Assembly (NCBI RefSeq): GCF_900215505.1
Contig: NZ_LT907844.1
Coordinates: 682,001-746,000 of the forward strand
Length of the DNA: 64,000 bases
Direction of reading: 5' to 3'
DNA from: Cohaesibacter sp. ES.047
GTDB lineage: Bacteria > Pseudomonadota > Alphaproteobacteria > Rhizobiales > Cohaesibacteraceae
A model generated the notes under the pieces. That model worked only from the letters and a program-made list of their open reading frames with translations, did no database searches and was not told the origin of the DNA. The translations under genes and the position numbers were made by a program. Below, in pieces: positions 16,930 through 25,944 of this stretch. The stretch's first letter is position 1; the number at the start of each line of letters is the position of its first letter.

Positions 16930-18266
16930 TCATCATCTCCATCCAGGTATGCAGTCCATTTGCGCGCATATTCATTCTTGCCGACCTGACCTTGCAGCCA
17001 ACGGAGATAGATTTCAGTCGTCTCCGCCGAACAATGACCCATTGTCGGGCGGATGTGCATGTCTATGAGTGTGCTGGCCAAGTTCTGGACCTTGGCAAAA
17101 GACGGCTTGTAATTATCATCCAAACCTTCTTCTATCTTTATTAGGTCCAATTCTTTTTGCAGAATATGCAGTACCTCATAGCAGGCCCAGGCATGACGGC
17201 CTAGATGAGGAGACCAGCCTTTAAATGGCATGTTTTTATCAGCTTCAGCCCAGCCACGCTGCGACCAAAAATCAATCAGCGTCCGGCCAGCGTAATAGTC
17301 TCCGCTACTAGGAGACAGAAATAGCTGCTTCGGTAATGGCTTGCCTGGATTCTGCTTTCTGAATTCTTCTAACGCAGCTTTTCTAGCACCGCGTTTGTAA
17401 TAATGCAGAAAAAAAAGGAAATCCCGTTTGAATTTAACTCGGCGTGGCTTCCCCTTATATTCAGGATCTCCAACTTTCCGATCACCTTTTGTTCCATGCA
17501 TGATTGTGACCATGACATTGTCTTGGTCAACCGGTAGCTTGTTAGGGTCTGGAATTTGTTCCGCCCGTAAAAGCCGCACTTCTGCAGACCGCAGCCCAAC
17601 ATCCAATATAGTCCGGCACATCAGATATCTGGTAATCCCATGATTGCCTTTGCCATGCTCTTTGATCCTTTCGAGCCAAGCCTGGATTTCAATCCCTGTT
17701 GGCAATCTTAAATCTTCAGGATTTTGACGCACATGGCCGAGACGCTGCGAAAAATTTGCAGTCCTCCGTCCTGTTTTGCCCATCATTTTGTTCTGAATAG
17801 ATGCTGGTATGAGCTTCTGGACCACTTCGAATTCATCGCGCAAACCATGATGTGCTGCATAATCCAAATAGTTACCTACCGTACCCATGCGCCTGTTTAT
17901 GGTCGCAGCAGAAAGAGCAGCACCTGCTGCAGTATATGACCCCGTTTCCATGGCTGTTTGGTATGTTTCGAGAAGCTGGTCATAACTGACAGTCCGCCAA
18001 TCCAGACTATATTGCTCACAAAAAGTGAAAAAATTCTCGAGATCCCGCCCATATGCATTCATGGTATTCTCGGATAGCTTTTTTGATGATGCATATTCAC
18101 TGCGAGCGCCAACATATGACCACCGCCCCGTAGCGCGTGCAATCAGGTAATCCAATGGCTCTATGAGCAACTTCCATTCTGAGGAATAAAGTACAGGTAT
18201 ATGTGCCAGCTCCGGGCAGCCAAGCTCTTCGCATTTTGTTTTATCAGGCCGCACCATAAAAGCCAT
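16926..18266 (-). CDS. Tyrosine recombinase/integrase (first of the trio)
   Basis: A 446-residue integrase, the first gene of the operon and nearest the element end. The N-terminal SAM-like core-binding domain covers about residues 45-140 (ENTMNAYGRDLENFFTFCEQ). The catalytic domain follows. It has the first arginine in DVGLRSAEVRLL near 240, the HxxR box in SPHLGRHAWACYE near 355, and GH...Y in MGHCSAETTEIYLRW near 410. All essential residues are present. A good promoter lies just upstream, between the gene and the junction with the interrupted host dut. It is co-directional with ubiE-ubiB-coaBC-dut', so read-through from the host operon is also possible. Confidence 0.93.
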   Translation of the reverse strand: MAFMVRPDKTKCEELGCPELAHIPVLYSSEWKLLIEPLDYLIARATGRWSYVGARSEYASSKKLSENTMNAYGRDLENFFTFCEQYSLDWRTVSYDQLLETYQTAMETGSYTAAGAALSAATINRRMGTVGNYLDYAAHHGLRDEFEVVQKLIPASIQNKMMGKTGRRTANFSQRLGHVRQNPEDLRLPTGIEIQAWLERIKEHGKGNHGITRYLMCRTILDVGLRSAEVRLLRAEQIPDPNKLPVDQDNVMVTIMHGTKGDRKVGDPEYKGKPRRVKFKRDFLFFLHYYKRGARKAALEEFRKQNPGKPLPKQLFLSPSSGDYYAGRTLIDFWSQRGWAEADKNMPFKGWSPHLGRHAWACYEVLHILQKELDLIKIEEGLDDNYKPSFAKVQNLASTLIDMHIRPTMGHCSAETTEIYLRWLQGQVGKNEYARKWTAYLDGDDE

Positions 18267-18305
18267 ATACGCAAAACCCTTTGCGACATTATTTTGGGTG
18301 CGCGT

Positions 18306-18334
18306 ATAATGTTAGAAAGGGTTACACATGTCAA
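18306..18334 (-). promoter_or_regulatory. Sigma-70-type promoter of the recombinase operon
   Basis: On the minus strand, a perfect -35 TTGACA (18329-18334) is separated by 17 bp from CATTAT (18306-18311). The integrase start codon is about 40 bp downstream. It lies inside the element, about 35 bp from the junction with host dut. Confidence 0.6.
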
Positions 18335-18350
18335 TACAATGTATCTAATA

Positions 18351-18371
18351 TTAGGAGGTGCGCCTGTAACC
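18351..18371. other. Element/host junction inside host dut
   Basis: Reading the minus strand, the host dut frame is normal through the codons for DYRG (last codon 18369-18371). It then changes to TACAGGCGCACCTCC and stops within six codons. Intact dUTPases continue with a conserved acidic residue and a hydrophobic strand here. AGGCGCACCT next to the break is an imperfect palindrome (AGG-N4-CCT), a possible core of the recombination site. The exact crossover point cannot be fixed without the other end. Confidence 0.7.
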
Positions 18372-18656
18372 GCGATAGTCCGAGTCGATGGTGCCGGGTG
18401 TGTTGAGCAAGGTGACACCATGTTTGAGGGCAAGGCCGGATCTGGGCCGGATCTGGGCCTCGAAGCCCCGTTCAAGAGCCATGCAGAAGCCCGTGGGCAA
18501 AAGAGCCCGTCCGCCTCTTGCCGCCAAAGTCACCGGCTCATTGGCAGGATTGGCCGCTTCGATATCGAGCCCTGCTGCCTCATCGCTCTTGTAGGCGGGC
18601 AGGTTGAGCCCCTTGAAATGATCGAGAGGGAGAATGGAGAGACGCGGTTTTGCCAT
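18351..18656 (-). pseudogene. dut: Host dut, cut within motif 3 by the element
   Basis: This is the resident dUTPase gene in its conserved place after coaBC. The ATG at 18656 has AGAGGA upstream. Motif 1 (EAAGLDIEA), motif 2 ([11 protein letters not shown]) and motif 3 up to [12 protein letters not shown] are intact over about 96 residues. Then the frame diverges and ends. Motif 4 (the RIAQ region) and the C-terminal glycine-rich motif 5 are missing, about 55 residues in all. A trimeric dUTPase without these should be inactive. The lost 3' part is not found elsewhere in the window. A full, different dut lies in the inserted element. Confidence 0.93.
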
Positions 18657-18729
18657 GAGCAATCCTCTTGAGCTTTCCTGATTGCAAGCCGGGCCAAGTT
18701 GTCCGGCTGCTCTAGACTTCCAAAATCCG

Positions 18730-19941
18730 TCAAGCACTCTCATCCAGCGCAAGGGCGATGCGGGCGACAAGGCCCTTGGCGACGTCTGCCTTGGGCAGGT
18801 CCTGCCAGGTTTCGATGCCGTCGGCCCTTATGATGCTGATCCGATTGTGATCGCCGCCCATGATACCCGTTTCAGGTGACACATCGTTGGCAATGATCCA
18901 GTCGACATTCTTTTTGGTCAGTTTTGCACCGGCATTCTTTTCGAGATCCTGCGTTTCAGCCGCAAATCCAATGACCAACGTCGGGCGTTTGTCTGGGTGG
19001 GTGCCGACGAATTTCGCAATGTCGGGATTCTCCGCAAAGGCCAGCGCCGGAAAGCCTCCCTCGGGTGTTTTCTTGATCTTTTCCGTGCCCTGATTGGCAA
19101 CGCGCCAGTCGGCAACGGCAGCGGCCATGATGGCGACATCTGCCGGCAGGGCCTTGGCCACCGCGGCATGCATCTCGGCTGCGGTCTCGACGCGAACCAC
19201 ATCGACGCCAAGGGGCACATCGAGCGCCACCGGACCGGAGACGAGGGTGACGCGAGCCCCGGCAGCTCTTGCGGCCTCGGCCAGAGCATAGCCCTGCTTG
19301 CCCGACGAACGGTTGGCAATGTAGCGCACTGGATCAATCGGCTCGTGGGTCGGACCTGCGGTGATGATCACATGCTTGCCAGCCAGCGGCTTGGCAGTCC
19401 CATCCAAAAGTGCCGCAATGGCGGCAAGGATATCCTCCGGCTCGCTCATACGGCCCGGCCCTTCCTCGTTGCAGGCCATCATGCCGTGATCGGGGCCAAT
19501 AACTCGAATGCCGTCACTCGCGAGCGTCTCCAGATTGCGCTGGGTCGCCGGGTGGAGATACATGCGCACATTCATTGCAGGCGCGACAAGCACCTGTTTG
19601 TCTGTCGCAAGAAGCGCCGTGCTCGCCAGATCATCGGCGATGCCATTGGCCATCTTGGCGAGCAGATTGGCCGTGGCGGGCGCAACAACCAATAGATCGG
19701 CGTCGCGGGACAATTCGATATGGCCAATTTCGCTTTCCCGTGTCAGATCGAACAGCTCGGTCAACACTGGTTCGCCGGTGAGGGTCGACAGGGTGAGCGG
19801 CGAGACGAAATGGGTTGCCGCCTCGGTCAGGATCACCTTGACGCTCGCGCCCCTTTTCATCAAAAGACGAACCAGATCAACGGCCTTGAAGGCCGCGATA
19901 CCGCCGGAAATGATCAGCAGGATTCTCTTGTTGGCGAGCAT
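18730..19941 (-). CDS. coaBC: Bifunctional phosphopantothenoylcysteine decarboxylase/synthetase
   Basis: CoaBC makes 4'-phosphopantetheine for coenzyme A: CoaB joins 4'-phosphopantothenate and cysteine, and CoaC decarboxylates the product using FMN. The 403-residue protein opens with [19 protein letters not shown] (flavin-binding, HFCD family). The substrate segment [10 protein letters not shown] and the cysteine-bearing [12 protein letters not shown] are at the expected places. The CoaB half begins near residue 190 ([19 protein letters not shown]) and includes [15 protein letters not shown]. Length is typical. It sits between ubiB and the interrupted dut, a usual alphaproteobacterial order. 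Confidence 0.97.
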   Translation of the reverse strand: MLANKRILLIISGGIAAFKAVDLVRLLMKRGASVKVILTEAATHFVSPLTLSTLTGEPVLTELFDLTRESEIGHIELSRDADLLVVAPATANLLAKMANGIADDLASTALLATDKQVLVAPAMNVRMYLHPATQRNLETLASDGIRVIGPDHGMMACNEEGPGRMSEPEDILAAIAALLDGTAKPLAGKHVIITAGPTHEPIDPVRYIANRSSGKQGYALAEAARAAGARVTLVSGPVALDVPLGVDVVRVETAAEMHAAVAKALPADVAIMAAAVADWRVANQGTEKIKKTPEGGFPALAFAENPDIAKFVGTHPDKRPTLVIGFAAETQDLEKNAGAKLTKKNVDWIIANDVSPETGIMGGDHNRISIIRADGIETWQDLPKADVAKGLVARIALALDESA

Positions 19942-19983
19942 ATGTGTATCTCCCGGTATTGATCCGTTTTGGCCCCGAATCGT

Positions 19984-21570
19984 TTAGCTCCAGAGACGGA
20001 TAGCGATGGTGCCCAGCGACAAAGCGATGATCCAGAGAGCTATGCGGCCCGAGCGGCTTTCGCGGGCTTCTGCCTTGCCTATGGCGGCGACCGTTTGTGC
20101 ATCAAGGCGCATCCCGTCGCGGCCCATAGAATCAAAACTCTCAGACAGACGCTCGGCGCGTTTTGCCATTTCGGGCAATTGGGCCGACATGGCGCCAAGG
20201 CTGGCAAGGCCTCCGGCCATTTCCTTCACCTTGGCGGCAGGGCCGACATTCTGTTCCATCCAGCGCTTGACCACCGGTTCGGAGGTGTTCCACAGATTGA
20301 GATCGTTGTCCATCATGCGGGCAACGCCTTCAACGACCATCATGGTTTTTTGCAACAGGATCAACTCGGTGCGTGTCGCCATGCCGAAAAGCTCGGTGAA
20401 TTCGAACAATTGGCTCAAAAGGCCCGCCATGGAGATCTCGGAAGACGCCCGTCCGTGGATTGGCTCACCGATCGAACGCAGGGCCTGTGCGAAGGTGTCG
20501 ATATCCTGATTGCTTGGCACATAGCCTGCATCGAAATGCACCTGAGACACCCGGCGATAATCGCGGGTGATGAAGCCATAGAGGATTTCAGCAAGGAAGC
20601 GCTGCTCCTTGGGGCCGATCCGCCCCATGATGCCGAAATCAACGGCGACCAGCTTGCCGTCCGTGCCGAGAAACAGGTTGCCCGGATGCATGTCGGCATG
20701 GAAAAACCCGTCCCCCAGCGCATGGCGCAGAAAGGACTGGATGACCGTCTCGCCAAGGGCTTTGAGATCGTGACCGGACGCCTTGAGTGCTTCCATGTCG
20801 TTGAGCTTGATGCCCTCGATCCATTCCATCGTCAGGATGGCCTTGGTCGATTTATCCCAATGCACGGTGGGAACACGGAAATCGGCATCCTTGGCGCAAT
20901 TCTCGCCAAGTTCGCTCATGGCAGCGGCTTCAAGCCGGAAATCCATCTCGAGCTGGATCGAACGGGCAAGAGTATCCACCACCGCGACGGGCCGCAGGCG
21001 GCGGGAGGGCGTGTGGATCGCCTCGACCATGCGGGCGACCATGTAGAAACCGGCGAGATCGGCGTGAAACCGCTCGGCGATGTGAGGGCGCAGAACCTTG
21101 ACAGCGACCTGTTGCACTTCGCCATTGGCATCAAGAAAGCTGGCCTTGTGAACTTGCGCGATTGAAGCTGCGGCAACGGGTTCGGAGAAATCGACGAACA
21201 CCGCCTCGACAGGTTTGCCCAGCGCCTCGGCAACGGCCTTGCGCGCTGCTTCAAGACCAAAGGCCGGAACTCGATCCTGAAGGCTCGTCAGCGCTTCGGC
21301 GAGTTCAGGGCCAACAACATCAGGGCGGGTGGCCAGAAACTGGCCCATCTTGACGTAGGATGGCCCGAGACGATTGAGGGCTGCGCTCAGGCGTTCGCCC
21401 TTGTTGCGCTGCGACGTGCCGCGGCGTTCGAACAGCTTGAGCAGCGACAGGCCCATACGCGGCACGGCTGGCAGATCCGCCGGTGGTGCAATGATGGAAA
21501 ACACCCCTTCGCGGGCCAGAATATAGCCAGCGCGCGCCAGTCGAAACAACGCAGAAGACGCTCCAATCAT
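19984..21570 (-). CDS. ubiB: UbiB, ABC1-type atypical kinase for ubiquinone synthesis
   Basis: UbiB is a membrane-associated ATPase of the protein-kinase-like ABC1/ADCK family needed for ubiquinone biosynthesis. The 528-residue protein has the family KxGQ motif in SYVKMGQFLATRPD near residue 70, the A-rich loop in PVAAASIAQVHKA near 140, and HADMHPGNLF with the catalytic and metal-binding residues near 290. A C-terminal hydrophobic segment (IALWIIALSLGTIAIRLW) anchors it. It starts 18 bp after the ubiE stop, in one operon with ubiE, coaBC and the former dut. Confidence 0.96.
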   Translation of the reverse strand: MIGASSALFRLARAGYILAREGVFSIIAPPADLPAVPRMGLSLLKLFERRGTSQRNKGERLSAALNRLGPSYVKMGQFLATRPDVVGPELAEALTSLQDRVPAFGLEAARKAVAEALGKPVEAVFVDFSEPVAAASIAQVHKASFLDANGEVQQVAVKVLRPHIAERFHADLAGFYMVARMVEAIHTPSRRLRPVAVVDTLARSIQLEMDFRLEAAAMSELGENCAKDADFRVPTVHWDKSTKAILTMEWIEGIKLNDMEALKASGHDLKALGETVIQSFLRHALGDGFFHADMHPGNLFLGTDGKLVAVDFGIMGRIGPKEQRFLAEILYGFITRDYRRVSQVHFDAGYVPSNQDIDTFAQALRSIGEPIHGRASSEISMAGLLSQLFEFTELFGMATRTELILLQKTMMVVEGVARMMDNDLNLWNTSEPVVKRWMEQNVGPAAKVKEMAGGLASLGAMSAQLPEMAKRAERLSESFDSMGRDGMRLDAQTVAAIGKAEARESRSGRIALWIIALSLGTIAIRLWS

Positions 21571-21587
21571 GTCTGTAACGCCCCTTT

Positions 21588-22385
21588 TTAGAGTTTCCAG
21601 CCGGAATGCATGGCGGTGATGCCGCCGGACATGTTGCGATAGGTGACCTGCTGGAAGCCAGCTTTCTCGATCATCGCCTTGAAGCGGGCCTGATTGGGGA
21701 ACTTGCGAATGGATTCGACCAAGTAGGCATAGCTTTCCGCGTCGCCGGTGACAAAGTCGCCAATGCGCGGGATGGCATTGAAGGAAAAGGCGTCATAGAC
21801 CTTGTCGAGAAGGGGCATTTCGACGTTGGAGAATTCAAGACACATGAATCGCCCGCCGCGCTTCAAAACCCGGTGGGCTTCGCTCAGCGCCTTGTCGATG
21901 CGGGGCACGTTACGGATGCCGTAAGCAATCGTGTAGGCGTCGAAACTCTTGTCCTCGAACGGCAGCTCCTCGGCATTGCCCTCGACAAATTCAAGGTTGC
22001 TGATCAGGCCATTTTCCTTGGCCCGGTCCTTGCCGACGGCGAGCATCGAGCCGTTGATATCAAAGACGGTGGAATGCGCGGTCTTTTTCGAGCGCTCAAC
22101 AACACGGAAAGAAATATCTCCAGTGCCACCGGCCACATCGAGCAGCTTGAACGGTTCGCTTCCGCGCTGTTTTTGCGGCGGATTGAGCCAGGCGACAAAG
22201 GCATCCTTCCAGATCCGGTGCATGCCGCCGCTCATGAGATCGTTCATGATGTCATAGCGGTCAGCCACCTGATGGAAGACCTTGTTGACCATGGGCTGTT
22301 TTTCGCCCTCTCCGACCTTCTCGAAGCCGAAGGAAGTGGCCATTTCCGTCACATTTTCCGTGCGTTGTCTGTTCTGTGCCGACAT
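21588..22385 (-). CDS. ubiE: UbiE, C-methyltransferase of ubiquinone/menaquinone synthesis
   Basis: An SAM-dependent methyltransferase that methylates the benzoquinol ring of ubiquinone intermediates. The 265-residue protein carries the UbiE signature around [20 protein letters not shown] near residues 39-58. Motif [16 protein letters not shown] follows near 85, and post-motif segments [20 protein letters not shown] and FMCLEFSNV. Length is typical. It begins the ubiE-ubiB-coaBC-dut' operon and is divergent from the aminotransferase and mutM genes. Confidence 0.97.
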   Translation of the reverse strand: MSAQNRQRTENVTEMATSFGFEKVGEGEKQPMVNKVFHQVADRYDIMNDLMSGGMHRIWKDAFVAWLNPPQKQRGSEPFKLLDVAGGTGDISFRVVERSKKTAHSTVFDINGSMLAVGKDRAKENGLISNLEFVEGNAEELPFEDKSFDAYTIAYGIRNVPRIDKALSEAHRVLKRGGRFMCLEFSNVEMPLLDKVYDAFSFNAIPRIGDFVTGDAESYAYLVESIRKFPNQARFKAMIEKAGFQQVTYRNMSGGITAMHSGWKL

Positions 22386-22600
22386 GTCTTTGTCCTGAGC
22401 CTCGCGCTGAAGCGGGCGAAATCTCGATTGTTTGGGCCGGACCTTATCCCACTTTATCTTTAAAGACCATGATGGGAATGCGGTTTTCTCGCGCGCTTGC
22501 TCTGTCTATTGGTCTGTGGTTTGAAGGGTAGCCTTGTTCTTGCCTGAGCCTGCTGCTAGCGTGCGCTCTTCCTGATCAGCTTGCCTCATGAGTTTTCTCC

Positions 22601-23770
22601 ATGGATATCAAAAAAATTCGCGCCGAAACGCCGGGTATCGCCCATGGCATTCACCTTTTGGCCTGCGGCTCGGCACTTGCGCCCCGACCCGTTGTTGATG
22701 CTGTGATGTCCTATCTCGACCTTGAGGCAAGGATCGGCGGCTATGAGGCGCATGCGCAGGAAGCCCAGATGCTGGATGCGACCTACGGGTCGGTTGCCCG
22801 ATTGATCGGAGCCAAGCCGCACGAAATTGCCATTTTGGAGAATGCGACTGTGGCGTGGTGTCAGGCTTTCTATGCGCTTCCCCTCAAGAAGGGCGATCGC
22901 ATCATCACCTGTCAGGCAGAATATGCAGCCAATTATGTTGCCTATCTGCATCGCCAGAAAACCGAGGGGATCGAAATCGACATCGTGCCGAATGATGAGA
23001 CCGGTGCCCTCGATTTAACGGCTTTGGAAACCATGATCACCGAACGGACTGCGCTGATCTCGATCACATGGGTGCCCACCAATGGGGGGCTGGTCAATCC
23101 GGCGGTTGGCGTCGGAGCCATCGCCAAGAAGCACGGCATCCCCTATCTTCTGGATGCCTGTCAGGCGGTGGGGCAAATGCCGGTTGATGTCGAAGCCTTG
23201 CAGTGCGATTTCCTCTCGGCAACGGGCCGCAAGTTCCTGCGCGGACCGCGCGGAACCGGGTTCCTCTATATCCGGGAGACATGGCTTGAAAGCCTTGAGC
23301 CCGCAAGCCTTGACCATTTTTCCGCCCCTCTGGTGGATAGCAGCCGTTATGCCGTGCGTGCAGACGCGCGCCGGTTCGAGACATGGGAAAACAGCTATGC
23401 CCTTCGGGCCGGACTGAAGGTAGCCTGTGACTACGCCATGGACATTGGCCTGGACGCTATCCAGCAGCGGGCCTGGATGCTGGCGGCAGACTTGCGGGAA
23501 AAGCTGGTCGAGCTGCCCGGTTGCTCCATCATGGATCTGGGGGCGGAAAAATGCGCCATTGTCAGCTTTACGATCGACGGCCTCGACCCTCAGTTCGCTG
23601 TTAACAGCCTGCGCGAGAAGGGCATTGCCATCGGCATGACCAACCAAGCCAGCTCTTTGCTGGATGCGGAGCGCAGAAACCTGCCCGTAATGCTGCGAAT
23701 TTCGCCTCATTATTACAACAATGAGAGTGATCTGGACGCCTGCTTCGCTGCTCTCGAAGAATTAGTGTGA
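22601..23770 (+). CDS. Class V (fold type I) PLP-dependent aminotransferase-like enzyme
   Basis: A 389-residue pyridoxal-phosphate enzyme of the cysteine desulfurase / isopenicillin N epimerase group. The cofactor aspartate is in YLLDACQAVGQ (near residue 185). The Schiff-base lysine is in LSATGRKFLRGPRGTGFLY (near 207). No active-site cysteine loop like that of IscS/SufS is evident, so sulfur transfer is not indicated. The reaction is unknown; C-S lyases, kynureninase-like and epimerase members share this fold. It lies between the divergent ubiE and mutM, nine bases ahead of mutM, and is probably co-transcribed with it. Confidence 0.88.
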   Translation: MDIKKIRAETPGIAHGIHLLACGSALAPRPVVDAVMSYLDLEARIGGYEAHAQEAQMLDATYGSVARLIGAKPHEIAILENATVAWCQAFYALPLKKGDRIITCQAEYAANYVAYLHRQKTEGIEIDIVPNDETGALDLTALETMITERTALISITWVPTNGGLVNPAVGVGAIAKKHGIPYLLDACQAVGQMPVDVEALQCDFLSATGRKFLRGPRGTGFLYIRETWLESLEPASLDHFSAPLVDSSRYAVRADARRFETWENSYALRAGLKVACDYAMDIGLDAIQQRAWMLAADLREKLVELPGCSIMDLGAEKCAIVSFTIDGLDPQFAVNSLREKGIAIGMTNQASSLLDAERRNLPVMLRISPHYYNNESDLDACFAALEELV

Positions 23771-23779
23771 GGGTGCATC

Positions 23780-24667
23780 ATGCCTGAATTGCCAGAGGTG
23801 GAAACGGTCCGGCGCGGCCTTCAGCCAGTGATGGAAGGTGCGGACATCACCGCAGCCGAGATCCGGCGCGAAAATCTGCGCTTCCCCTTCCCGCCGCACC
23901 TTGCCGACCGACTAGCGGGGAGGACCGTCCTCTCGCTTGGGCGGCGGGCCAAATATCTACTCGCCGATCTGGATGACGGAGCGGTTTTGGTGATGCATCT
24001 GGGCATGTCCGGCTCGTTTCGCGTGGTGACGCCCGATGAGGCCCATCTGGTGGCAGAGGCCAGCTTTCATCTCGCGCGCGGCAAGAATCCGGTGCATGAC
24101 CATGTCGCGCTGACGCTCTCAAGCGGGGCAGTGATCCTTTATAATGATCCGCGCCGGTTTGGATTTTTTGATCTCATTCCGCGCCTGACGCTCAATGAGC
24201 ATTCCTATTTTGCCAAGCTGGGCGTTGAGCCGGTGGGCAATGCGCTCAGTGCCGATTATCTCGCAGAGAAATTTGCCGGCAAGCGGACGCCGCTGAAGTC
24301 GGCTCTGCTTGATCAGCATATCATCGCCGGTCTTGGCAACATCTATGTCTGCGAAGCGCTCTATCGGTCCGGTCTCGATCCCAAAAGGCAGGCGGGCACC
24401 TTGGTGACAAAGGCAGGCAAACCGTCGGCCAAGCTCTCTTTGCTGACAGATGAAATCCGGGCCACCATCGCCGAGGCCATAGAGGCGGGCGGCTCGACCT
24501 TGCGCGATCACACCCGCGCTGACGGCTCGCTGGGTTATTTCCAGCACCGCTTCAAGGTCTACGGCCGCGAGGGTGACCCTTGTGCCAAGGAAGGTTGCTC
24601 AGGGGTCATCACACGCATCGTGCAGAGCGGCCGGTCGACGTTCCACTGTCCCAAATGCCAGAAATAA
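23780..24667 (+). CDS. mutM: Formamidopyrimidine-DNA glycosylase (Fpg/MutM)
   Basis: MutM removes 8-oxoguanine and formamidopyrimidines from DNA and nicks the site (base-excision repair). The 295-residue protein begins PELPEVETVRRGL, in which Pro2 is the catalytic nucleophile and Glu3 assists. The helix-two-turn-helix GLGNIYVCEALYRSGLDP and the C-terminal zinc finger (GDPCAKEGCSG ... FHCPKCQK, four cysteines) are intact. Length is normal. It lies downstream of the aminotransferase and divergent from ubiE, the usual Hyphomicrobiales arrangement. Confidence 0.98.
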   Translation: MPELPEVETVRRGLQPVMEGADITAAEIRRENLRFPFPPHLADRLAGRTVLSLGRRAKYLLADLDDGAVLVMHLGMSGSFRVVTPDEAHLVAEASFHLARGKNPVHDHVALTLSSGAVILYNDPRRFGFFDLIPRLTLNEHSYFAKLGVEPVGNALSADYLAEKFAGKRTPLKSALLDQHIIAGLGNIYVCEALYRSGLDPKRQAGTLVTKAGKPSAKLSLLTDEIRATIAEAIEAGGSTLRDHTRADGSLGYFQHRFKVYGREGDPCAKEGCSGVITRIVQSGRSTFHCPKCQK

Positions 24668-24690
24668 AGGCTAGGACTGCGGCCAGTTGC

Positions 24691-25206
24691 TCAGACCTCG
24701 AACTTGGTCTTGTCGCCGATGTCGAAATGCAGCGGCATGCGCCACTTTGCGATACTGACGATCAGGAACAGCAGGGCCGAGGCGGCGGCCAGCACCTGCG
24801 CGACGGGCTCAAAGTCAAACACCAGCGCAAACCACAGCGCGGCCAGAATCACAGGCTGAGCCCTGAGACCCGGAACCTTGAAGCAAAAATATTCCTTGAA
24901 GCAGAGGCCGCCGAGGGTGATGAAGGCCCCACCCAGACCGAACATGCCAAAGCCGAGCACATAGCAGACCAGACCGCCCCACGTCGCGGCCTGCAAAAGC
25001 AGCCGGAAGGACTTCATATAAATGTGCAGGCAGCAGGCGCACATGGTCGCCGCCACGTAGCAGGCCTTGAGCGCGGGAAATCCCGTCTCCGCTTCCCACG
25101 GCAAAAGCAGGATGGACGGAACAGCGAGAATGAATCCAAGCCGGTAGGTAATGACGGTGAGATAGTCGAGCCAGTCCATTTCGGACTTGATGTGCGGATC
25201 TGCCAA
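24691..25206 (-). CDS. DUF2301-type integral membrane protein
   Basis: A 171-residue hydrophobic protein with about five to six membrane segments, for example ITYRLGFILAVPSILLLPW, GLVCYVLGFGMFGLGGAFI and LAAASALLFLIVSIA. The conserved middle with LGGLCFKEYFCFK and the overall size match the uncharacterised DUF2301/COG5413 family. The function is unknown. It is convergent with mutM, 24 bp apart. Confidence 0.8.
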   Translation of the reverse strand: MADPHIKSEMDWLDYLTVITYRLGFILAVPSILLLPWEAETGFPALKACYVAATMCACCLHIYMKSFRLLLQAATWGGLVCYVLGFGMFGLGGAFITLGGLCFKEYFCFKVPGLRAQPVILAALWFALVFDFEPVAQVLAAASALLFLIVSIAKWRMPLHFDIGDKTKFEV

Positions 25207-25642
25207 TTCTTGCTTCCTTCACGGGTGCGTCGGTTCAACGGTGCCAACTGTGCAGTATAAAGGTTGAGAGCGGTCAAGGGAAATCGGGACTATCCCAAAT
25301 GCTTTGGGCTGCACCGATTTTCTTACATCGGCCAAACAGCGCGGAATGAATGCATTTCGCCATATCAAACCCGGGTACATATTCCGATATTCAACGAAAA
25401 GCCGGAATAATCCACAGATATAAACCAATTAATGAGAACATATATTTTCATCAAGCGGGAAAAGGAACTGATTTCTTTTCTCCAAAGGCCCGTTCAGGTG
25501 GCGAATGGAGGACAAACCGTTTTTCCTGCCGTTCCTGCCCTCCAATAAGCGCGGAATCCCTTCTCGCTTTAAAACACCTATGCTAATATTACAGTCAATT
25601 AGGAACATATCTGTCTTCGTTTCCAAATAGGAGGAACAGAAA
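25207..25642. other. Intergenic region between the DUF2301 gene and a small ORF
   Basis: About 435 bp, more AT-rich than its surroundings, without a credible gene; frames up to 78 codons lack ribosome binding sites and known domains. Promoters for the flanking divergent genes are expected here. Confidence 0.45.
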
Positions 25643-25795
25643 ATGAGATATTTGCCACAATCCGAAATCGATGCTGCCCTAGCACGTGGCCATTTCGAAC
25701 GGTCTAAACAGTTCCACAGCTTGATGTCGCGCCTTTTCGGAACACATGGTGCTCATCACAAGCGCCATATGCCCAAAGTTCGGACTGCTGTATAG
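25643..25795 (+). CDS. Small basic histidine-rich protein, 50 aa, unknown function
   Basis: A 50-codon frame with a very strong ribosome binding site (AGGAGGAACAGAAA then ATG). The product begins MRYLPQSEIDAALARGHFER, continues with SKQFHSLMSRLFG, and ends in a basic, histidine-containing tail (HHKRHMPKVRTAV). It has one predicted amphipathic helix, no membrane segment and no cysteine. A rho-independent terminator follows 40 bp after the stop, so it looks like a complete monocistronic unit. I do not recognise the family; small proteins of this type, often stress-related, occur in Hyphomicrobiales. Confidence 0.65.
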   Translation: MRYLPQSEIDAALARGHFERSKQFHSLMSRLFGTHGAHHKRHMPKVRTAV

Positions 25796-25835
25796 GCGCG
25801 GCGCGTCCGCTGGCAGCTTGCAACGACAAAGATCC

Positions 25836-25872
25836 AAAGGGTGAGCGCGATGCTTCGCGGCTCGCCCTTTTT
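25836..25872 (+). terminator. Rho-independent terminator after the 50-aa gene
   Basis: Stem AAAGGGTGAGC pairs with GGCTCGCCCTTT around a GC-rich loop, followed by T residues. Confidence 0.75.
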
Positions 25873-25944
25873 GGTTCTTCCCGCAAACAAAAAGGGGGCG
25901 TTTGTCCCCTTATGTATGTTTGATCGGTGATCAGCCCCACCGGG

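Noticed and set aside
18351-18656. The truncated dut as a sequencing frameshift rather than an insertion
   Set aside because: None of the three frames resumes dUTPase similarity after DYRG; base composition changes sharply and a recombinase operon starts within 100 bp, so an insertion is the better explanation.
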